From NCBI GenBank assembly GCA_020847555.1, contig JADLBT010000198.1, positions 1-15,778 on the forward strand: a stretch of 15,778 nucleotides of DNA, given 5' to 3'. The notes beneath the pieces are model-generated. The model did no database searches. It was not told the DNA's origin and worked only from the letters and a program-made list of their open reading frames with translations. Below, piece after piece: positions 1 to 7,555 of the stretch (the first letter of the stretch is position 1; the number at the start of each line of letters is the position of its first letter). The stretch is from Gemmataceae bacterium (GTDB lineage Bacteria; Planctomycetota; Planctomycetia; Gemmatales; Gemmataceae). The translations under genes and the position numbers were made by a program.

Positions 1-689
1 ACCGTGCAGCGATAGTCTTCGTGCGGGACATAGTGCAGATTGGCTTGCTTCTGCCGGAAAAACTGGAATCGGGCGTGATCGTTGCCGAACTGGTACGGCT
101 TCTCGAAGCAGTCGTGTTCCTCAGCCTCCATTTTCCACAAGTGCAGGTTCTCCTCGGGTCGCCCCATCTCGGCAGTGTTTCGCCCACGGGTGTCCGCCAG
201 GGCGAACAGGTAGAGGAGCTTGTTGCTCACCGACCATGAAAGCGACACAACCTCATTCGACGGGCTCGATCTCTCCAGAAGGAATGCCGGACGCCCGTGG
301 AAACGAACCATCCGAGCGATCTCTTCCCGAACGGCCAAGTCGCATTCCAGATCCCGCAGCACTGACCTCGCCAGATGCTCACCCTTGATTGCGTGTTTGG
401 GTGAGGTAACCCGTCCCGTTGCCGGATCGACCTGCGATGTGAGCGGCTTTGCCGAGTCGTGAAACAGAGCGGTGAAGATCAACACCGTCTGTTCGTGCGG
501 CGTCAGCACCGGCCAATCAGCAAGCCTGGGAAGCTGGGCGCAGACCATCTTCGTGTGAGTCCAAACATCGCCTTCGGCGTGCCACCCGACATCCTGCTGA
601 CAGCCGGCCATCGCTCGACACCAGGGCTGATCGTTCGCCCAGGCGATGATCTCATCGAGCGATGCCTGTGAGAGTTCGTTCCATTTCAT
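1..689 (-). CDS. HD-Pnk type RNA end-healing enzyme, N-terminal HD domain (partial)
   Basis: The gene starts at 689 and runs off the left edge, leaving 229 complete codons. Its ATG overlaps the stop of the upstream ligase gene as ATGA, so translation is probably coupled. The visible part is an HD-superfamily metal phosphohydrolase domain: H37 and H45 in HAEGDVWTH, the H77-D78 doublet in LFHDSAKP, H105, H131 and D166. The last residues seen ([11 protein letters not shown]) would lead into the P-loop of a polynucleotide kinase domain, which lies outside the window. This layout is that of Runella slithyformis HD-Pnk, whose HD domain removes 2',3'-cyclic phosphate and 3'-phosphate ends and whose kinase phosphorylates 5'-OH ends; homologues are often encoded beside a putative polynucleotide ligase. 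The HD domain is seen directly; the kinase domain is inferred from family and context. A stand-alone HD hydrolase is the alternative. Confidence 0.87.
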   Translation of the reverse strand, partial: MKWNELSQASLDEIIAWANDQPWCRAMAGCQQDVGWHAEGDVWTHTKMVCAQLPRLADWPVLTPHEQTVLIFTALFHDSAKPLTSQVDPATGRVTSPKHAIKGEHLARSVLRDLECDLAVREEIARMVRFHGRPAFLLERSSPSNEVVSLSWSVSNKLLYLFALADTRGRNTAEMGRPEENLHLWKMEAEEHDCFEKPYQFGNDHARFQFFRQKQANLHYVPHEDYRCT

Positions 690-1426
690 TGCCAGATGTC
701 CGCCCCTTCTTTGAGCAGATTCGGGACCATTACCTGATGTTGCCAGTGCGTGCTTTGCTTGACCTTCTCCACGAACTCAGGCCGCACGAACTTCGCCCTG
801 CCCGTGACTGACGTGGCCGCTTCAGCGCGGAGGTAAAGCCCCTCCATCAGGTTGTCGATTCGCCTCGTCATCGGGTTCTCAAACACGCTGTCGAACAGCG
901 AGGGACCGATCAGTTCCTCAAGCTTTTCCTTGTCGATAGTCCCTTGATGCAGCACTGGCACGGTTTCGATGCCTGTTCCTTCCAGCAAGGCCAGTCGCTC
1001 TTCCAGGCGAAGAAAAGCCTCTCCATCCTTGTCATAAATGTCGAACTCGAAGAAATAGTGCGGCAGCCGGCGGTAGTGGACCGAGTGCCGGGCGTAGACC
1101 CACTCGCCGAAAAGGATGAAGCGGTCTTCCAGCCGCTTTTCGATGACGCCACGCTTCACCGCCGTCCATTGCTTGAACAAGTCGTACTGCGGGTGCATCC
1201 CTTGCGTGATGAGGTGGCCCCGGCACTGAAGGACCATCTGCCCAGCCGAAGTGAAGTGGATGCCGACATTCATGCCGTCGATCTTCTCCTCCACGATCAG
1301 CGACTTGTCCGCAATGAACTCGATGGACTCCGCTTCGCTCATGTGCTTGTCGTCGTCCGTTCCTTTCGAGCCGAACAAATGCGGCGTTCTCGGGTACTTG
1401 ACGAAATCGTCACGGGAAGCGCCCAT
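686..1426 (-). CDS. ATP-dependent RNA ligase, Rnl2-like
   Basis: A 246-aa nucleotidyltransferase that would seal 3'-OH/5'-phosphate RNA ends through a lysyl-AMP intermediate. The covalent nucleotidyltransferase motifs appear in order: motif [11 protein letters not shown] with candidate adenylated K48, motif [16 protein letters not shown] (106-118), motif IIIa FFEFDIYD (125-132), motif IV EGLYLR (195-200) and motif V KFVRPE with K212. The N-terminus [20 protein letters not shown] is also typical of this ligase group. The reading frame stays open upstream to 1474, but the ATG at 1426 is chosen because AAGGAGG lies six bases before it. The start lies inside the 3' end of hen1 (17-base overlap) and the stop overlaps the HD-Pnk start by four bases. 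The small size means no large extra C-terminal domain. Family assignment is firm; RNA rather than DNA preference is inferred from the Hen1 and HD-Pnk neighbours. Confidence 0.93.
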   Translation of the reverse strand: MGASRDDFVKYPRTPHLFGSKGTDDDKHMSEAESIEFIADKSLIVEEKIDGMNVGIHFTSAGQMVLQCRGHLITQGMHPQYDLFKQWTAVKRGVIEKRLEDRFILFGEWVYARHSVHYRRLPHYFFEFDIYDKDGEAFLRLEERLALLEGTGIETVPVLHQGTIDKEKLEELIGPSLFDSVFENPMTRRIDNLMEGLYLRAEAATSVTGRAKFVRPEFVEKVKQSTHWQHQVMVPNLLKEGADIWQ

Positions 1427-2834
1427 GACTATCCTCCTTCCGCTGAAACATCGCCATCTGAGTCGGCGGGCCATACTCCCAATGTTCCGGTCCCACGGGC
1501 AGAAATCGCATGACGTACCCGAACCGTTCGGCGATCCCCTGCGCCCACGACTGAAACTCCTGACGGCTCCACTCGAAGCGGTGATCCGGGTGACGAAACT
1601 TCCCCGCCGGCAACGTTTCCCAAGTCACGTTGAATTCCCGGTTCGGCGTCGTCAGGACTACCGTTCTGGGACGGGCAAACTCGAACAATACTCGCTCGAA
1701 CGCCGACAACCGTGGCGGATCGAGGTGTTCGATGACCTCGACAACGGCAGCGGCGTCGAAGCCTTCGAGCCGCTTGTCGCGGTACATCAGCGAGCCGTGG
1801 ATCAGCTTCAGACGGTTCGCCTGCATTGTCGGGAGTCGATCCACCTTCAACCGGCGTTGCGCCACTTCGAGAGTACGGATCGAGACATCCAGGCCCACTA
1901 CTTCATCGAACTGCCTGTCCCTGAGCAGTTCTCGAATCAGCTTGCCTTCGCCACAGCCCAGGTCGAGAACTCGCTTGGCTCCGCTGGCTCGCAATGACGC
2001 CACGACGGCTCCGAGCCTCTGCTCGTTCAGGCTGATGGGCTTCTCCAGCACCTCCTCAACCTTCTCCTTCGGCTGGTCGCCTTCGTCGGTTTCTGCCGGT
2101 TCCTCTTCCTCAACCAGCCGGGCCAGCGCCAACCGGAAAAGGCTGGGCTGGTATTTCAGGTAACGTCGAGTGATCTCCTCTTTCTCCGGGTGGTTTGCCA
2201 GCCAGCCTTCGCCTTTGGCGAGCAGCTTTTCCATCTCGTCATCGCCGACCCAGTAATGCTTGTTGTTGTCGAACACCGGGATCAGGACGTACAAGTGGGT
2301 CAGCAACTCTGGCAGCGTCGTGTTCTTCCGCACGGTCACCGCGAAATATGGACTCTCGCCCCACTCGGGAAACCGCTCGTCCAGAGGCGAACGAATGGCT
2401 TCGACCTCATAGCCCAGTGGCTCGAAGACGCCACGAAGGAACCGCTCGCCGCCTCGGACGGGCAGCACGTCGATCCTGGCCGTCAGGGGAATGGCCGTCG
2501 TCGCCAACTCGGGCCGGTCCTTGCAACGGCCTTGAAGGGCCGAGCCGAACACCTGCGCGATGGCCACGCTCATGAACGACGAAGCCGCGTAAGGCCGGTC
2601 GTTGACGTATTGCGCCAGCAGGAAGCTCTGTTCAGCGTTCCTGCCCCGGACCATCCCCACGGCATCCACGTCGAGGAGTAGACACGCCGAGCATCGCTCC
2701 GCGCTGACCTCGGGGTAGTAAACGTGGGCCTTGCCGAAGCTCAAGTCGAACGACTGGAACCGCTCGGGGTGCTTGTGGAGCAGGTAGCCGAGATCGTTCG
2801 CCGGTTGATGTGTCGTGGTGATCGTCAGCAACAT
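1410..2834 (-). CDS. hen1: Hen1, 3'-terminal RNA ribose 2'-O-methyltransferase
   Basis: A 474-aa bacterial Hen1. It methylates the 2'-OH at the 3' end of broken RNA before ligation, so that the repaired site resists recutting by the same ribonuclease. The N-terminal half (1-240, starting [20 protein letters not shown]) is the bacterial Hen1 module that in Pnkp/Hen1 systems activates the ligase. An acidic linker (about 241-265) follows. The C-terminal methyltransferase has the SAM motif [10 protein letters not shown] (289-298) and the Mg-binding set E366, E369, H370 (EVIEHL) plus H418 (HPDHRFEW), matching the Glu-Glu-His-His site of plant HEN1. The frame opens at 2861, but 2834 gives the conserved N-terminus and has a weak AGAGG about eight bases upstream. 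It is the first gene of a hen1-ligase-HD-Pnk operon with overlapping ends. Confidence 0.95.
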   Translation of the reverse strand: MLLTITTTHQPANDLGYLLHKHPERFQSFDLSFGKAHVYYPEVSAERCSACLLLDVDAVGMVRGRNAEQSFLLAQYVNDRPYAASSFMSVAIAQVFGSALQGRCKDRPELATTAIPLTARIDVLPVRGGERFLRGVFEPLGYEVEAIRSPLDERFPEWGESPYFAVTVRKNTTLPELLTHLYVLIPVFDNNKHYWVGDDEMEKLLAKGEGWLANHPEKEEITRRYLKYQPSLFRLALARLVEEEEPAETDEGDQPKEKVEEVLEKPISLNEQRLGAVVASLRASGAKRVLDLGCGEGKLIRELLRDRQFDEVVGLDVSIRTLEVAQRRLKVDRLPTMQANRLKLIHGSLMYRDKRLEGFDAAAVVEVIEHLDPPRLSAFERVLFEFARPRTVVLTTPNREFNVTWETLPAGKFRHPDHRFEWSRQEFQSWAQGIAERFGYVMRFLPVGPEHWEYGPPTQMAMFQRKEDSHGRFP

Positions 2835-3006
2835 CGCTTGAGCCTCTGACCGCAGTGCCAATCAAGTCCGCATTCTGCTATTCCATCAGGCTGTCCAGTG
2901 TTGGCCAGATCAGGGTCTGGGCAACGTCGAACATCCGGCCCAAGAACGAAAGAAGCCCGCAGCAGCCTTCGCCGCCACGGGCTGTCTGGTTTCGCTTCAG
3001 CGGGCG
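2835..3006 (-). other. Intergenic interval before hen1
   Basis: No gene is seen in these 172 bases. The distal part holds the hairpin described separately. The remaining stretch upstream of hen1 presumably carries the promoter of the RNA repair operon, but no convincing -35/-10 pair could be picked out by eye. Confidence 0.4.
2954..2983 (-). terminator. Hairpin terminator after the 268-aa gene
   Basis: Read on the minus strand this forms a 13-bp stem (AGCCCGTGGCGGC against GCTGCTGCGGGCT, with G-U pairs) closed by a GAAG loop and followed by TCTTTCGTTCTT. It lies about 25 bases past the stop of the 268-aa gene and before hen1. The G-U pairs form only in minus-strand RNA, which supports that orientation. 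The U-tract is interrupted, so the strength is uncertain. Confidence 0.6.
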
Positions 3007-3813
3007 TCAATCCAGAAACGCCACGTTTCGCATCGCCTTGGACTGGCCCTCCGTGTTCATCAAGACACGATGCCAGCCATGCAACATGATCGTCGCATGG
3101 TCGGCGTGCCGGACGCGGCCCTTGACGTAAACGCCTGGGTTCCGACGCATGGTCCGCCAGCCCCAGCCTTTGGCCTTGGCGCTTCCAGCAAGGATCACCT
3201 TGTATTGAGCTTCGGTGACGCCGTTCGGGTGTCGAGAACAAACGTAAACCGTTTCACCGCCCGTCCGGTAGCAGAACTCGGCCCAGTGAGGCTTGCCGCC
3301 ATTGCCTCGGCGCAACGGCTCGTTCGCCAGGACCAACTTCTCGTCCACCGCCAAGTCACCATCGGGGATGAAGAACCACTCACCCTGGCGGATGTAGGCG
3401 GCGTTCTTGCGACGGTTGCGGGCCTTGGCGCGAAGTCTCTTGCGAGCCTGGGCCATCTGGACCTCGGCAGGCTTCAGGGCTTCCTTCGCCTGACGGACGT
3501 TGCCGACCGGAGCCTTTTCAGGAATGCCGGCGACGAACCAGTGGCGCTCATCGTGGCCGCAGAGGAACTTGCTCTTTTCCTTACCCTCTCGGACGAGGAG
3601 CAGCAGGTGGCGGTCAGCGGGCTGCACGTCGAGGACGGCGATCTCCGCGTCGGCCCCCGGCTGGCAAAGGATCTCGAAGAACTCCCCCTTGCGGTCAGCC
3701 TGGACATCGAGCGAGAACGGCCCGGTCATGCGGGAACGACGAACCGGACGGTCGGCGATCTTCAGGCGAGCGCCAATGCGAGCAAACTTGAGGTCGAGAA
3801 GGTTCGTGTCCAT
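3007..3813 (-). CDS. Unrecognised 268-aa protein next to the RNA repair operon
   Basis: I do not recognise this family. The protein has no signal peptide or membrane segment. It starts MDTNLLDLKFARIGARLKIA and has a beta-rich N-terminal part that ends near a CGHDERHWFVAGIP stretch. A strongly basic predicted helix follows (KRLRAKARNRRKN, about 141-153), then YIRQGEWFFIP. The C-terminal segment is rich in His and Trp: WGWRTMRRNPGVYVKGRV, then HADHATIMLHGWHRV. The basic helix would suit nucleic acid binding and the His cluster metal binding, but neither is proven. An in-frame TGA lies seven codons before the ATG and no Shine-Dalgarno site is seen; a perfect inverted repeat sits there instead. 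It is co-oriented with hen1 but separated by 172 bases with a probable terminator, so it may be transcribed separately. A role in RNA repair is only guilt by association. Confidence 0.8.
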   Translation of the reverse strand: MDTNLLDLKFARIGARLKIADRPVRRSRMTGPFSLDVQADRKGEFFEILCQPGADAEIAVLDVQPADRHLLLLVREGKEKSKFLCGHDERHWFVAGIPEKAPVGNVRQAKEALKPAEVQMAQARKRLRAKARNRRKNAAYIRQGEWFFIPDGDLAVDEKLVLANEPLRRGNGGKPHWAEFCYRTGGETVYVCSRHPNGVTEAQYKVILAGSAKAKGWGWRTMRRNPGVYVKGRVRHADHATIMLHGWHRVLMNTEGQSKAMRNVAFLD

Positions 3814-3836
3814 GACGGGAATGACAAGATCCCGTC
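3814..3836 (-). promoter_or_regulatory. Inverted repeat directly upstream of the start codon
   Basis: A perfect 7-bp inverted repeat (gacggga / tcccgtc) with a 9-base loop ends immediately before the ATG at 3813. It fills the place where a ribosome binding site would be. It could be an operator or an mRNA hairpin that limits translation; the sequence alone does not decide. Confidence 0.4.
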
Positions 3837-3897
3837 AGGTCGGGTTCGCACCAGAGTGGTGACAGATGTCCGGCAACGTGATTGAGCAAAATGAAAA

Positions 3898-3921
3898 AAG
3901 CCGGGGACGCATCCCTGGCTT
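3898..3921 (-). terminator. Probable terminator of tRNA-Cys
   Basis: The stem AAGCCGGGGA / TCCCTGGCTT closes on a 4-base loop, and on the minus strand it is followed by TTTTTTC. It lies about 90 bases downstream of the tRNA-Cys 3' end and upstream of the 268-aa gene. One stem position is an A-C mismatch in minus-strand RNA (a G-U pair on the plus strand), so it is not perfect. Confidence 0.55.
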
Positions 3922-4012
3922 CTTCAAATGTACCGCCTACCGTACCGATTTAGCCAACGATTTGTCCAAGAAAACGGTCGTCGTAACTTCTTGTCATTAT
4001 TGGCTTTATAAG

Positions 4013-4083
4013 AGGCCCCTCCCGGATTCGAACCGGGGATGGCGGATTTGCAATCCGCTGCCTTACCACTTGGCTAAGGGGCC
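4013..4083 (-). tRNA. tRNA-Cys (GCA)
   Basis: On the minus strand the 71 bases fold into a full cloverleaf. The acceptor is GGCCCCT with AGGGGCC, the D-stem GCC/GGC, the anticodon stem GCGGA/TCCGC with loop TTGCAAA (anticodon GCA), and the T-stem CCCGG/CCGGG with loop TTCGAAT. The discriminator base is T, as expected for tRNA-Cys. CCA is not encoded. The 3' end faces the lower-GC block that holds the RNA repair genes. Confidence 0.97.
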
Positions 4084-4123
4084 GGTGTGTAGTGGATGGT
4101 AGCGGCCGGCCCCTGGAGTGTCA

Positions 4124-4166
4124 ACCTGGCCTGCCGACCCCGCAACGACGGTCCGCCAGGCCAGGT
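4124..4166. terminator. Strong hairpin after the ThuA-like gene
   Basis: A perfect 10-bp inverted repeat (acctggcctg / caggccaggt), with an inner gacc/ggtc pairing, sits between the end of the ThuA-like gene at 4187 and the tRNA-Cys gene. No U-tract follows on either strand, so it may be an mRNA 3' end stabiliser or a weak terminator. Confidence 0.45.
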
Positions 4167-4186
4167 CAACGCCTCCCGGGACGACA

Positions 4187-4987
4187 CTACTTTGCGCCGG
4201 TCCCGCGCAGGCTCACCTCGCGCGGCCGCCCGGCCGCCCACAGGATGGACTGCACCGCCAGCCGCTGCCACGCCGGGTTCTCCCACGCCTCGCGTCCGTG
4301 CCCCAGCGCGTTGTACACCACCCGCCCCTTACCGATCTGCCGTGTCCACAACACGTCGTGATTCGTCCCCTTGCTTCCCTTCGGGCGCTCCTTGAACCGC
4401 AGCAGCACCTCTCGCGGCACATCCGCCAGCTTGTGCGTGTACTCCTCGTCCACCACCTCGAACGGTCCCACGCCCGCCGTGATCGGGTGCTTCACCTCCG
4501 TCGGCACCACCGGCAGCTTGTGCGTCCCCGGCAGGTGGCCGGTGAACCGGCCGCCGATCAGCCGCGTCCACACCGTCGAGTTCCCGAAACTGGCCGACGC
4601 TCCGTGCAGCGCAACGACCCCGCCGCCGGCCTCGACGAACTGCTCCAGGGCTCGCTCCGTCGGCTCGTCCAGCTTGTACCCGGTCGTGTAGAAGACCAGC
4701 ACGTCGTAATCGGCCCGCTTCACCGCCGCCAGCTTCTTCATGTGCTCCGGGTCGTTCGGCGGGCGATCCGCGGGCGGTTCCAGGCGTGTCACCTTGAACC
4801 CGCCCACCCGAGCGAGCACCTTCTCCAGGATTGGCGGCAGCTTGCGGATGTCGTGGAACGGCGGGCTGCCGAGAACCAACAGCACCCGGACCGCCTTGCC
4901 CTCGCCAGCGCGGCCCGCCGCGCCGGGGTTCGCTCCCCACCACAGTACCGCCGCACACAGGCCGACGACCCACGAACGAGTGCCCAT
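4187..4987 (-). CDS. Secreted ThuA-like domain protein
   Basis: A 266-aa protein of the ThuA-like (glutamine-amidotransferase-like fold) family, which is abundant in planctomycetes and often tied to sugar utilisation; its biochemical reaction is not established. A signal peptide is visible (MGTRSWVVGLCAAVLWWG, then a small-residue stretch to about residue 25). Family features follow in order: VLLVLGSPPFHD, VLVFYTTGYKL, FVEAGGGVVALHGA, WTRLIGGRFTGH, KHPITAG, DEEYTH and finally IGKGRVVYNALGHG before a C-terminal ILWAAGR. Length is normal for a single-domain member. The ATG has GGGAGG four bases upstream. It follows the RraA-like gene on the same strand after 124 bases and may be co-transcribed with it. 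A true trehalose-utilisation role cannot be claimed. Confidence 0.9.
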   Translation of the reverse strand: MGTRSWVVGLCAAVLWWGANPGAAGRAGEGKAVRVLLVLGSPPFHDIRKLPPILEKVLARVGGFKVTRLEPPADRPPNDPEHMKKLAAVKRADYDVLVFYTTGYKLDEPTERALEQFVEAGGGVVALHGASASFGNSTVWTRLIGGRFTGHLPGTHKLPVVPTEVKHPITAGVGPFEVVDEEYTHKLADVPREVLLRFKERPKGSKGTNHDVLWTRQIGKGRVVYNALGHGREAWENPAWQRLAVQSILWAAGRPREVSLRGTGAK

Positions 4988-5111
4988 GTTTCCTCCCTCC
5001 GCCTTCTCCCTGCCCCCGAACCGATAAAAGGGAGCAAGAAAGAGGGTGAATGCCTCGATAATGGTATTGACGCCCGGACCGCCCGCGTTCCTCGCTCTCG
5101 GGTCGGGGTGC

Positions 5112-5846
5112 TCACGCCTGCCTGAGGCGGCGTGCGAGAGCCTCGATCCGGTCCTGGCACTCGTTGCGCGCCGCCGCGTACCCCTTCGGGTCGAGGCGCC
5201 CGGCCTTCAGGTAGTCCAGGACGACCGCCTCGGCCGCCATCAATTCCGGGCAGGCGTCCGCGACCGCCGGGGCGATCTCGTTCGGGATCGTGGTGACGCC
5301 GTTGCGGTCGCCGTGCAGCAGGTCGCCCGGGTGGACGGTCACACCGCCGACGTGGACGGGGACGTTGAGCTGCACGATGTGGCAGTACCCGTGGGCGCAG
5401 GCCGTGCCGCTGGTGAAGCACGGGAACCCGAGCGCCTCTACCTGGTCCAGGTCGCGGCCGGTTCCGCTGGTGATCAGCCCGACGGCTCCGAACGCCTTGT
5501 ACGTGGTACACATCACCTCGCCGAACGTCGCCGCCGCTGGCGGGTCGTCCAGATCCTGGAAGACGACGACCGCCGGTCCCGGCAACTCGGCGAACGCGGC
5601 CGCCTGCTCGGCCAGGCCGGCGTAGACGTTGCCGGCCCGGGGCGGAGACGCCGACCGGAATGTTGCGGTCGCGGCGTAGCCGACCATCGGCGGGAGTTTC
5701 GGGTAGCACGCCTGGATGCGGCGGTCCATGTAGCCGGCCGTGCGCGGGCGCAGGTCGAACAGTTCGATCACGTTGCACACCGTCGGGGTGTCGAACGTAC
5801 GCAGCCTTTCCAGGACATCGGCGGGGACGGCGCGAAAGCTCGGCAT
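5112..5846 (-). CDS. RraA-like family protein (aldolase/decarboxylase type)
   Basis: A 244-aa member of the RraA / HMG-CHA aldolase-like superfamily. Members are soluble metal-dependent lyases acting on 4-hydroxy-4-methyl-2-oxoglutarate-like acids, or regulators such as E. coli RraA; the substrate here is unknown. Evidence: the [13 protein letters not shown]-terminus (19-30), [20 protein letters not shown] (108-127), the conserved GRD (R131, D132), [10 protein letters not shown] (140-149) and [12 protein letters not shown] (173-184) with D180. The protein is longer than E. coli RraA (about 160 aa), as is usual for RraA-like members with an N-terminal helical addition. The frame opens at 5918, but [15 protein letters not shown] at 5846 is the usual start of the fold. 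It is divergent from the LecA-like gene and upstream of the ThuA-like gene; a shared carbohydrate or acid pathway is only a guess. Confidence 0.88.
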   Translation of the reverse strand: MPSFRAVPADVLERLRTFDTPTVCNVIELFDLRPRTAGYMDRRIQACYPKLPPMVGYAATATFRSASPPRAGNVYAGLAEQAAAFAELPGPAVVVFQDLDDPPAAATFGEVMCTTYKAFGAVGLITSGTGRDLDQVEALGFPCFTSGTACAHGYCHIVQLNVPVHVGGVTVHPGDLLHGDRNGVTTIPNEIAPAVADACPELMAAEAVVLDYLKAGRLDPKGYAAARNECQDRIEALARRLRQA

Positions 5847-5963
5847 GGAGGTGGCCTCACAGCGGGGGCGGGGTTGGGCGGTCCTGGGCATGGTATCCCG
5901 GCGGCCGGCAAAGGCCAAAAGAAATCGCCCCGGCCCCCGTCCGGGCGCCGGCGTCCGGCCGGC

Positions 5964-5969
5964 ATTATA
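5964..5969 (-). promoter_or_regulatory. -10 box (TATAAT) for the RraA-like gene
   Basis: A perfect TATAAT on the minus strand in otherwise very GC-rich sequence, about 118 bases upstream of the RraA-like start. No good -35 element is seen at 16-18 bases, so this is a partial match. Confidence 0.4.
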
Positions 5970-6090
5970 CTTCCAGCGGGGGGGACACCCGCGCTCCAGA
6001 AACCCGCCCCCATCTCCGAACGCTGGCCGCGGACGGACCCGCCGCGGCTGGCCGACGCCCGTGTCAGCCGCCTGTCACGGCCGACTGGCG

Positions 6091-6120
6091 TTGTCCCGGT
6101 TGGGGCCACTGAGGTAAACT
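6091..6120 (+). promoter_or_regulatory. Sigma-70-like promoter for the LecA-like gene
   Basis: TTGTCC and TAAACT separated by 18 bases, ending 41 bases upstream of the GTG start. The A/T-rich island aaacttaattac stands out in this GC-rich region. Confidence 0.45.
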
Positions 6121-6161
6121 TAATTACCCGTCAACACCTGTTTATGCGAGGAGGGATTGTC

Positions 6162-7208
6162 GTGAAACACCACAGCCTGACACTCCTGGCCGCCTGTCTG
6201 CTGCTCACCCCTTTCACGCAGGCGCAGCAGCTCCCCCCGAGCGGAAAGCCGCCGCCCGACCCGGCCGGCAAGGATGCCCCCCGCCTGAAAGAGGCGGAGG
6301 TTCGCTTCGCCAACGGCAGCACCGTCTTCATGGCCATCGTCCACGAGCACATCGACGTCATGACGCCGTTCGGCAAGCTGACGATCCCGCCCAGGGAAAT
6401 CCGCTCGATCGAGTTCGGCGTCCACCTGCCCGAGGGGATCGAGGCGAAGATCGACGATGCGCTGAAGCAACTCAGCAGCGTCAGCTACCGCCACCGGGAC
6501 GGGGCCGTGCGCGACCTGGTGGCGCTCGGGCCGCACGCCTATCCGGCCCTGCACCGGGCGACCAGGAGCAAGGAGGCGGAGGTCGCGCAGCGCGCCCTGG
6601 CCGCGATCAAGCTGATCGAGGGGAAGGTGCCGAGCAAGCAGCTTCGGCTCAAGGAGGAGGATCTGATTCGCACGACCAAGTTCACCATCGTCGGCAAGGT
6701 GCTTACCCCGGCCATCAAGGCCCAGTCGGAGTACTTCGGCGACCTGACTCTCAAACCGTACCAGCTAATCGCCATTCGCTGGCTCGAGCGCGCCGGCGAC
6801 AGCGAGGTGGTCGTGGATGCGGCCCGGTATGGCAGCGCCCACAACCAGTGGCTGGACACCGGCCTGAGCGTCGATCCGCACTTCGACCTGCGGATCACCG
6901 CCACCGGGCTGGTGGACCTGTGGCCGCAGGGTCCGGGGCAATACATGGCCAGCCCGAACGGGATGGCCGGAGCACGGCCGAACCCCCAGGGGATCGCGGG
7001 TGGTGCGCCGGTCGCCGGACCCGGAGTTCTGGTCGGTCGCATCGGCGAGGACGGCTCCCTGTTCGTCATCGGCGAGCGCTACGCCGGCCGCCCGGCCCGA
7101 ACCGGGCGTCTGTACCTGCACATCGGGCCGAGTCCGTGGAATAACGCCTCCACCGGATCGTACCGGGTGCGCGTGGTTTCGGGCGCCAGCGGAGAAAACG
7201 GGAACTGA
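6162..7208 (+). CDS. Exported protein with HEAT-like segment and LecA-like C-terminal domain
   Basis: A 348-aa exported protein. The start is GTG at 6162, with GGAGGG six bases upstream; the much longer open frame to the left is rejected. A signal peptide (KHHSLTLLAACLLLTPFTQA) is followed by a Pro-rich linker. A beta segment (EVRFANGSTVFMAI to PREIRSIEFG, about 46-86) matches the small module seen in many planctomycete secreted proteins. A HEAT-like helical pair follows (DLVALGPHAYPALHRATRSK, then EVAQRALAAIKLIEG). The C-terminal part (about 225-345) resembles PA-IL/LecA-type domains: GVLVGRIGEDGSLFVIGERY, GRLYLHIGPSPWNNASTGSY. In LecA this domain binds galactose through calcium; the loop WNNASTGSY is at the equivalent place, but ligand residues cannot be verified here. 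A cell-surface or periplasmic role is inferred. Confidence 0.85.
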   Translation: MKHHSLTLLAACLLLTPFTQAQQLPPSGKPPPDPAGKDAPRLKEAEVRFANGSTVFMAIVHEHIDVMTPFGKLTIPPREIRSIEFGVHLPEGIEAKIDDALKQLSSVSYRHRDGAVRDLVALGPHAYPALHRATRSKEAEVAQRALAAIKLIEGKVPSKQLRLKEEDLIRTTKFTIVGKVLTPAIKAQSEYFGDLTLKPYQLIAIRWLERAGDSEVVVDAARYGSAHNQWLDTGLSVDPHFDLRITATGLVDLWPQGPGQYMASPNGMAGARPNPQGIAGGAPVAGPGVLVGRIGEDGSLFVIGERYAGRPARTGRLYLHIGPSPWNNASTGSYRVRVVSGASGENGN

Positions 7209-7555
7209 TTGGCCTGCGCGCGTGCCCCCGGCTTGTACACTCCCTCCGGCTGGGGCGCGCCCCTTTCTCTGCTGTCCTGCCAGCGGACGGCACAAAGCCG
7301 GCCGTCACATACTCCTGCGCCTCACTCTCATCAGCACGACGCAATCAGCTTATACTTCCCAGACATCCGATACGATCTGTACGGCTCATTTTCGCTTGCC
7401 ATGATGCGCACTCTGCGCGGCACCCCCGATCGAGAAAAAGTGAAAAAAAGGACGAAATGGCATTGCAATCACGGACAGAGATTGGCAAGTTATCTTCATA
7501 TTACCCAGCCTTCCCGATTTAACGGACTTCTCAAACACCAGGCGAAGGAGACACG
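7209..7555 (+). other. Intergenic leader of the repeat-rich exported gene
   Basis: This 347-base stretch holds no supportable gene. From about 7340 it becomes distinctly A/T-richer, with a TATACT at 7351 and an A-rich run at 7438-7449. It probably includes the promoter and a long 5' leader of the next gene, but no -35/-10 pair is convincing. AAGGAG lies five bases before the ATG at 7556. Confidence 0.45.

Larger units (their letters stand above)
5847..6161. other. Divergent intergenic region
   Basis: This 315-base region between the divergent RraA-like and LecA-like genes has no convincing gene. It carries a perfect TATAAT on the minus strand and a plus-strand promoter candidate, listed separately. 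The rest is GC-rich without clear structure. Confidence 0.5.

Noticed and set aside
1427..1474. Upstream start giving a 262-aa ligase
   Set aside because: The extra 16 residues ([10 protein letters not shown]...) are not typical of the family, and AAGGAGG points to the ATG at 1426.
5046..6161. Left part of a 720-codon open frame continuing into the LecA-like gene
   Set aside because: It is antisense to the RraA-like gene, has no family features, and the GTG at 6162 has a strong ribosome site and signal peptide.
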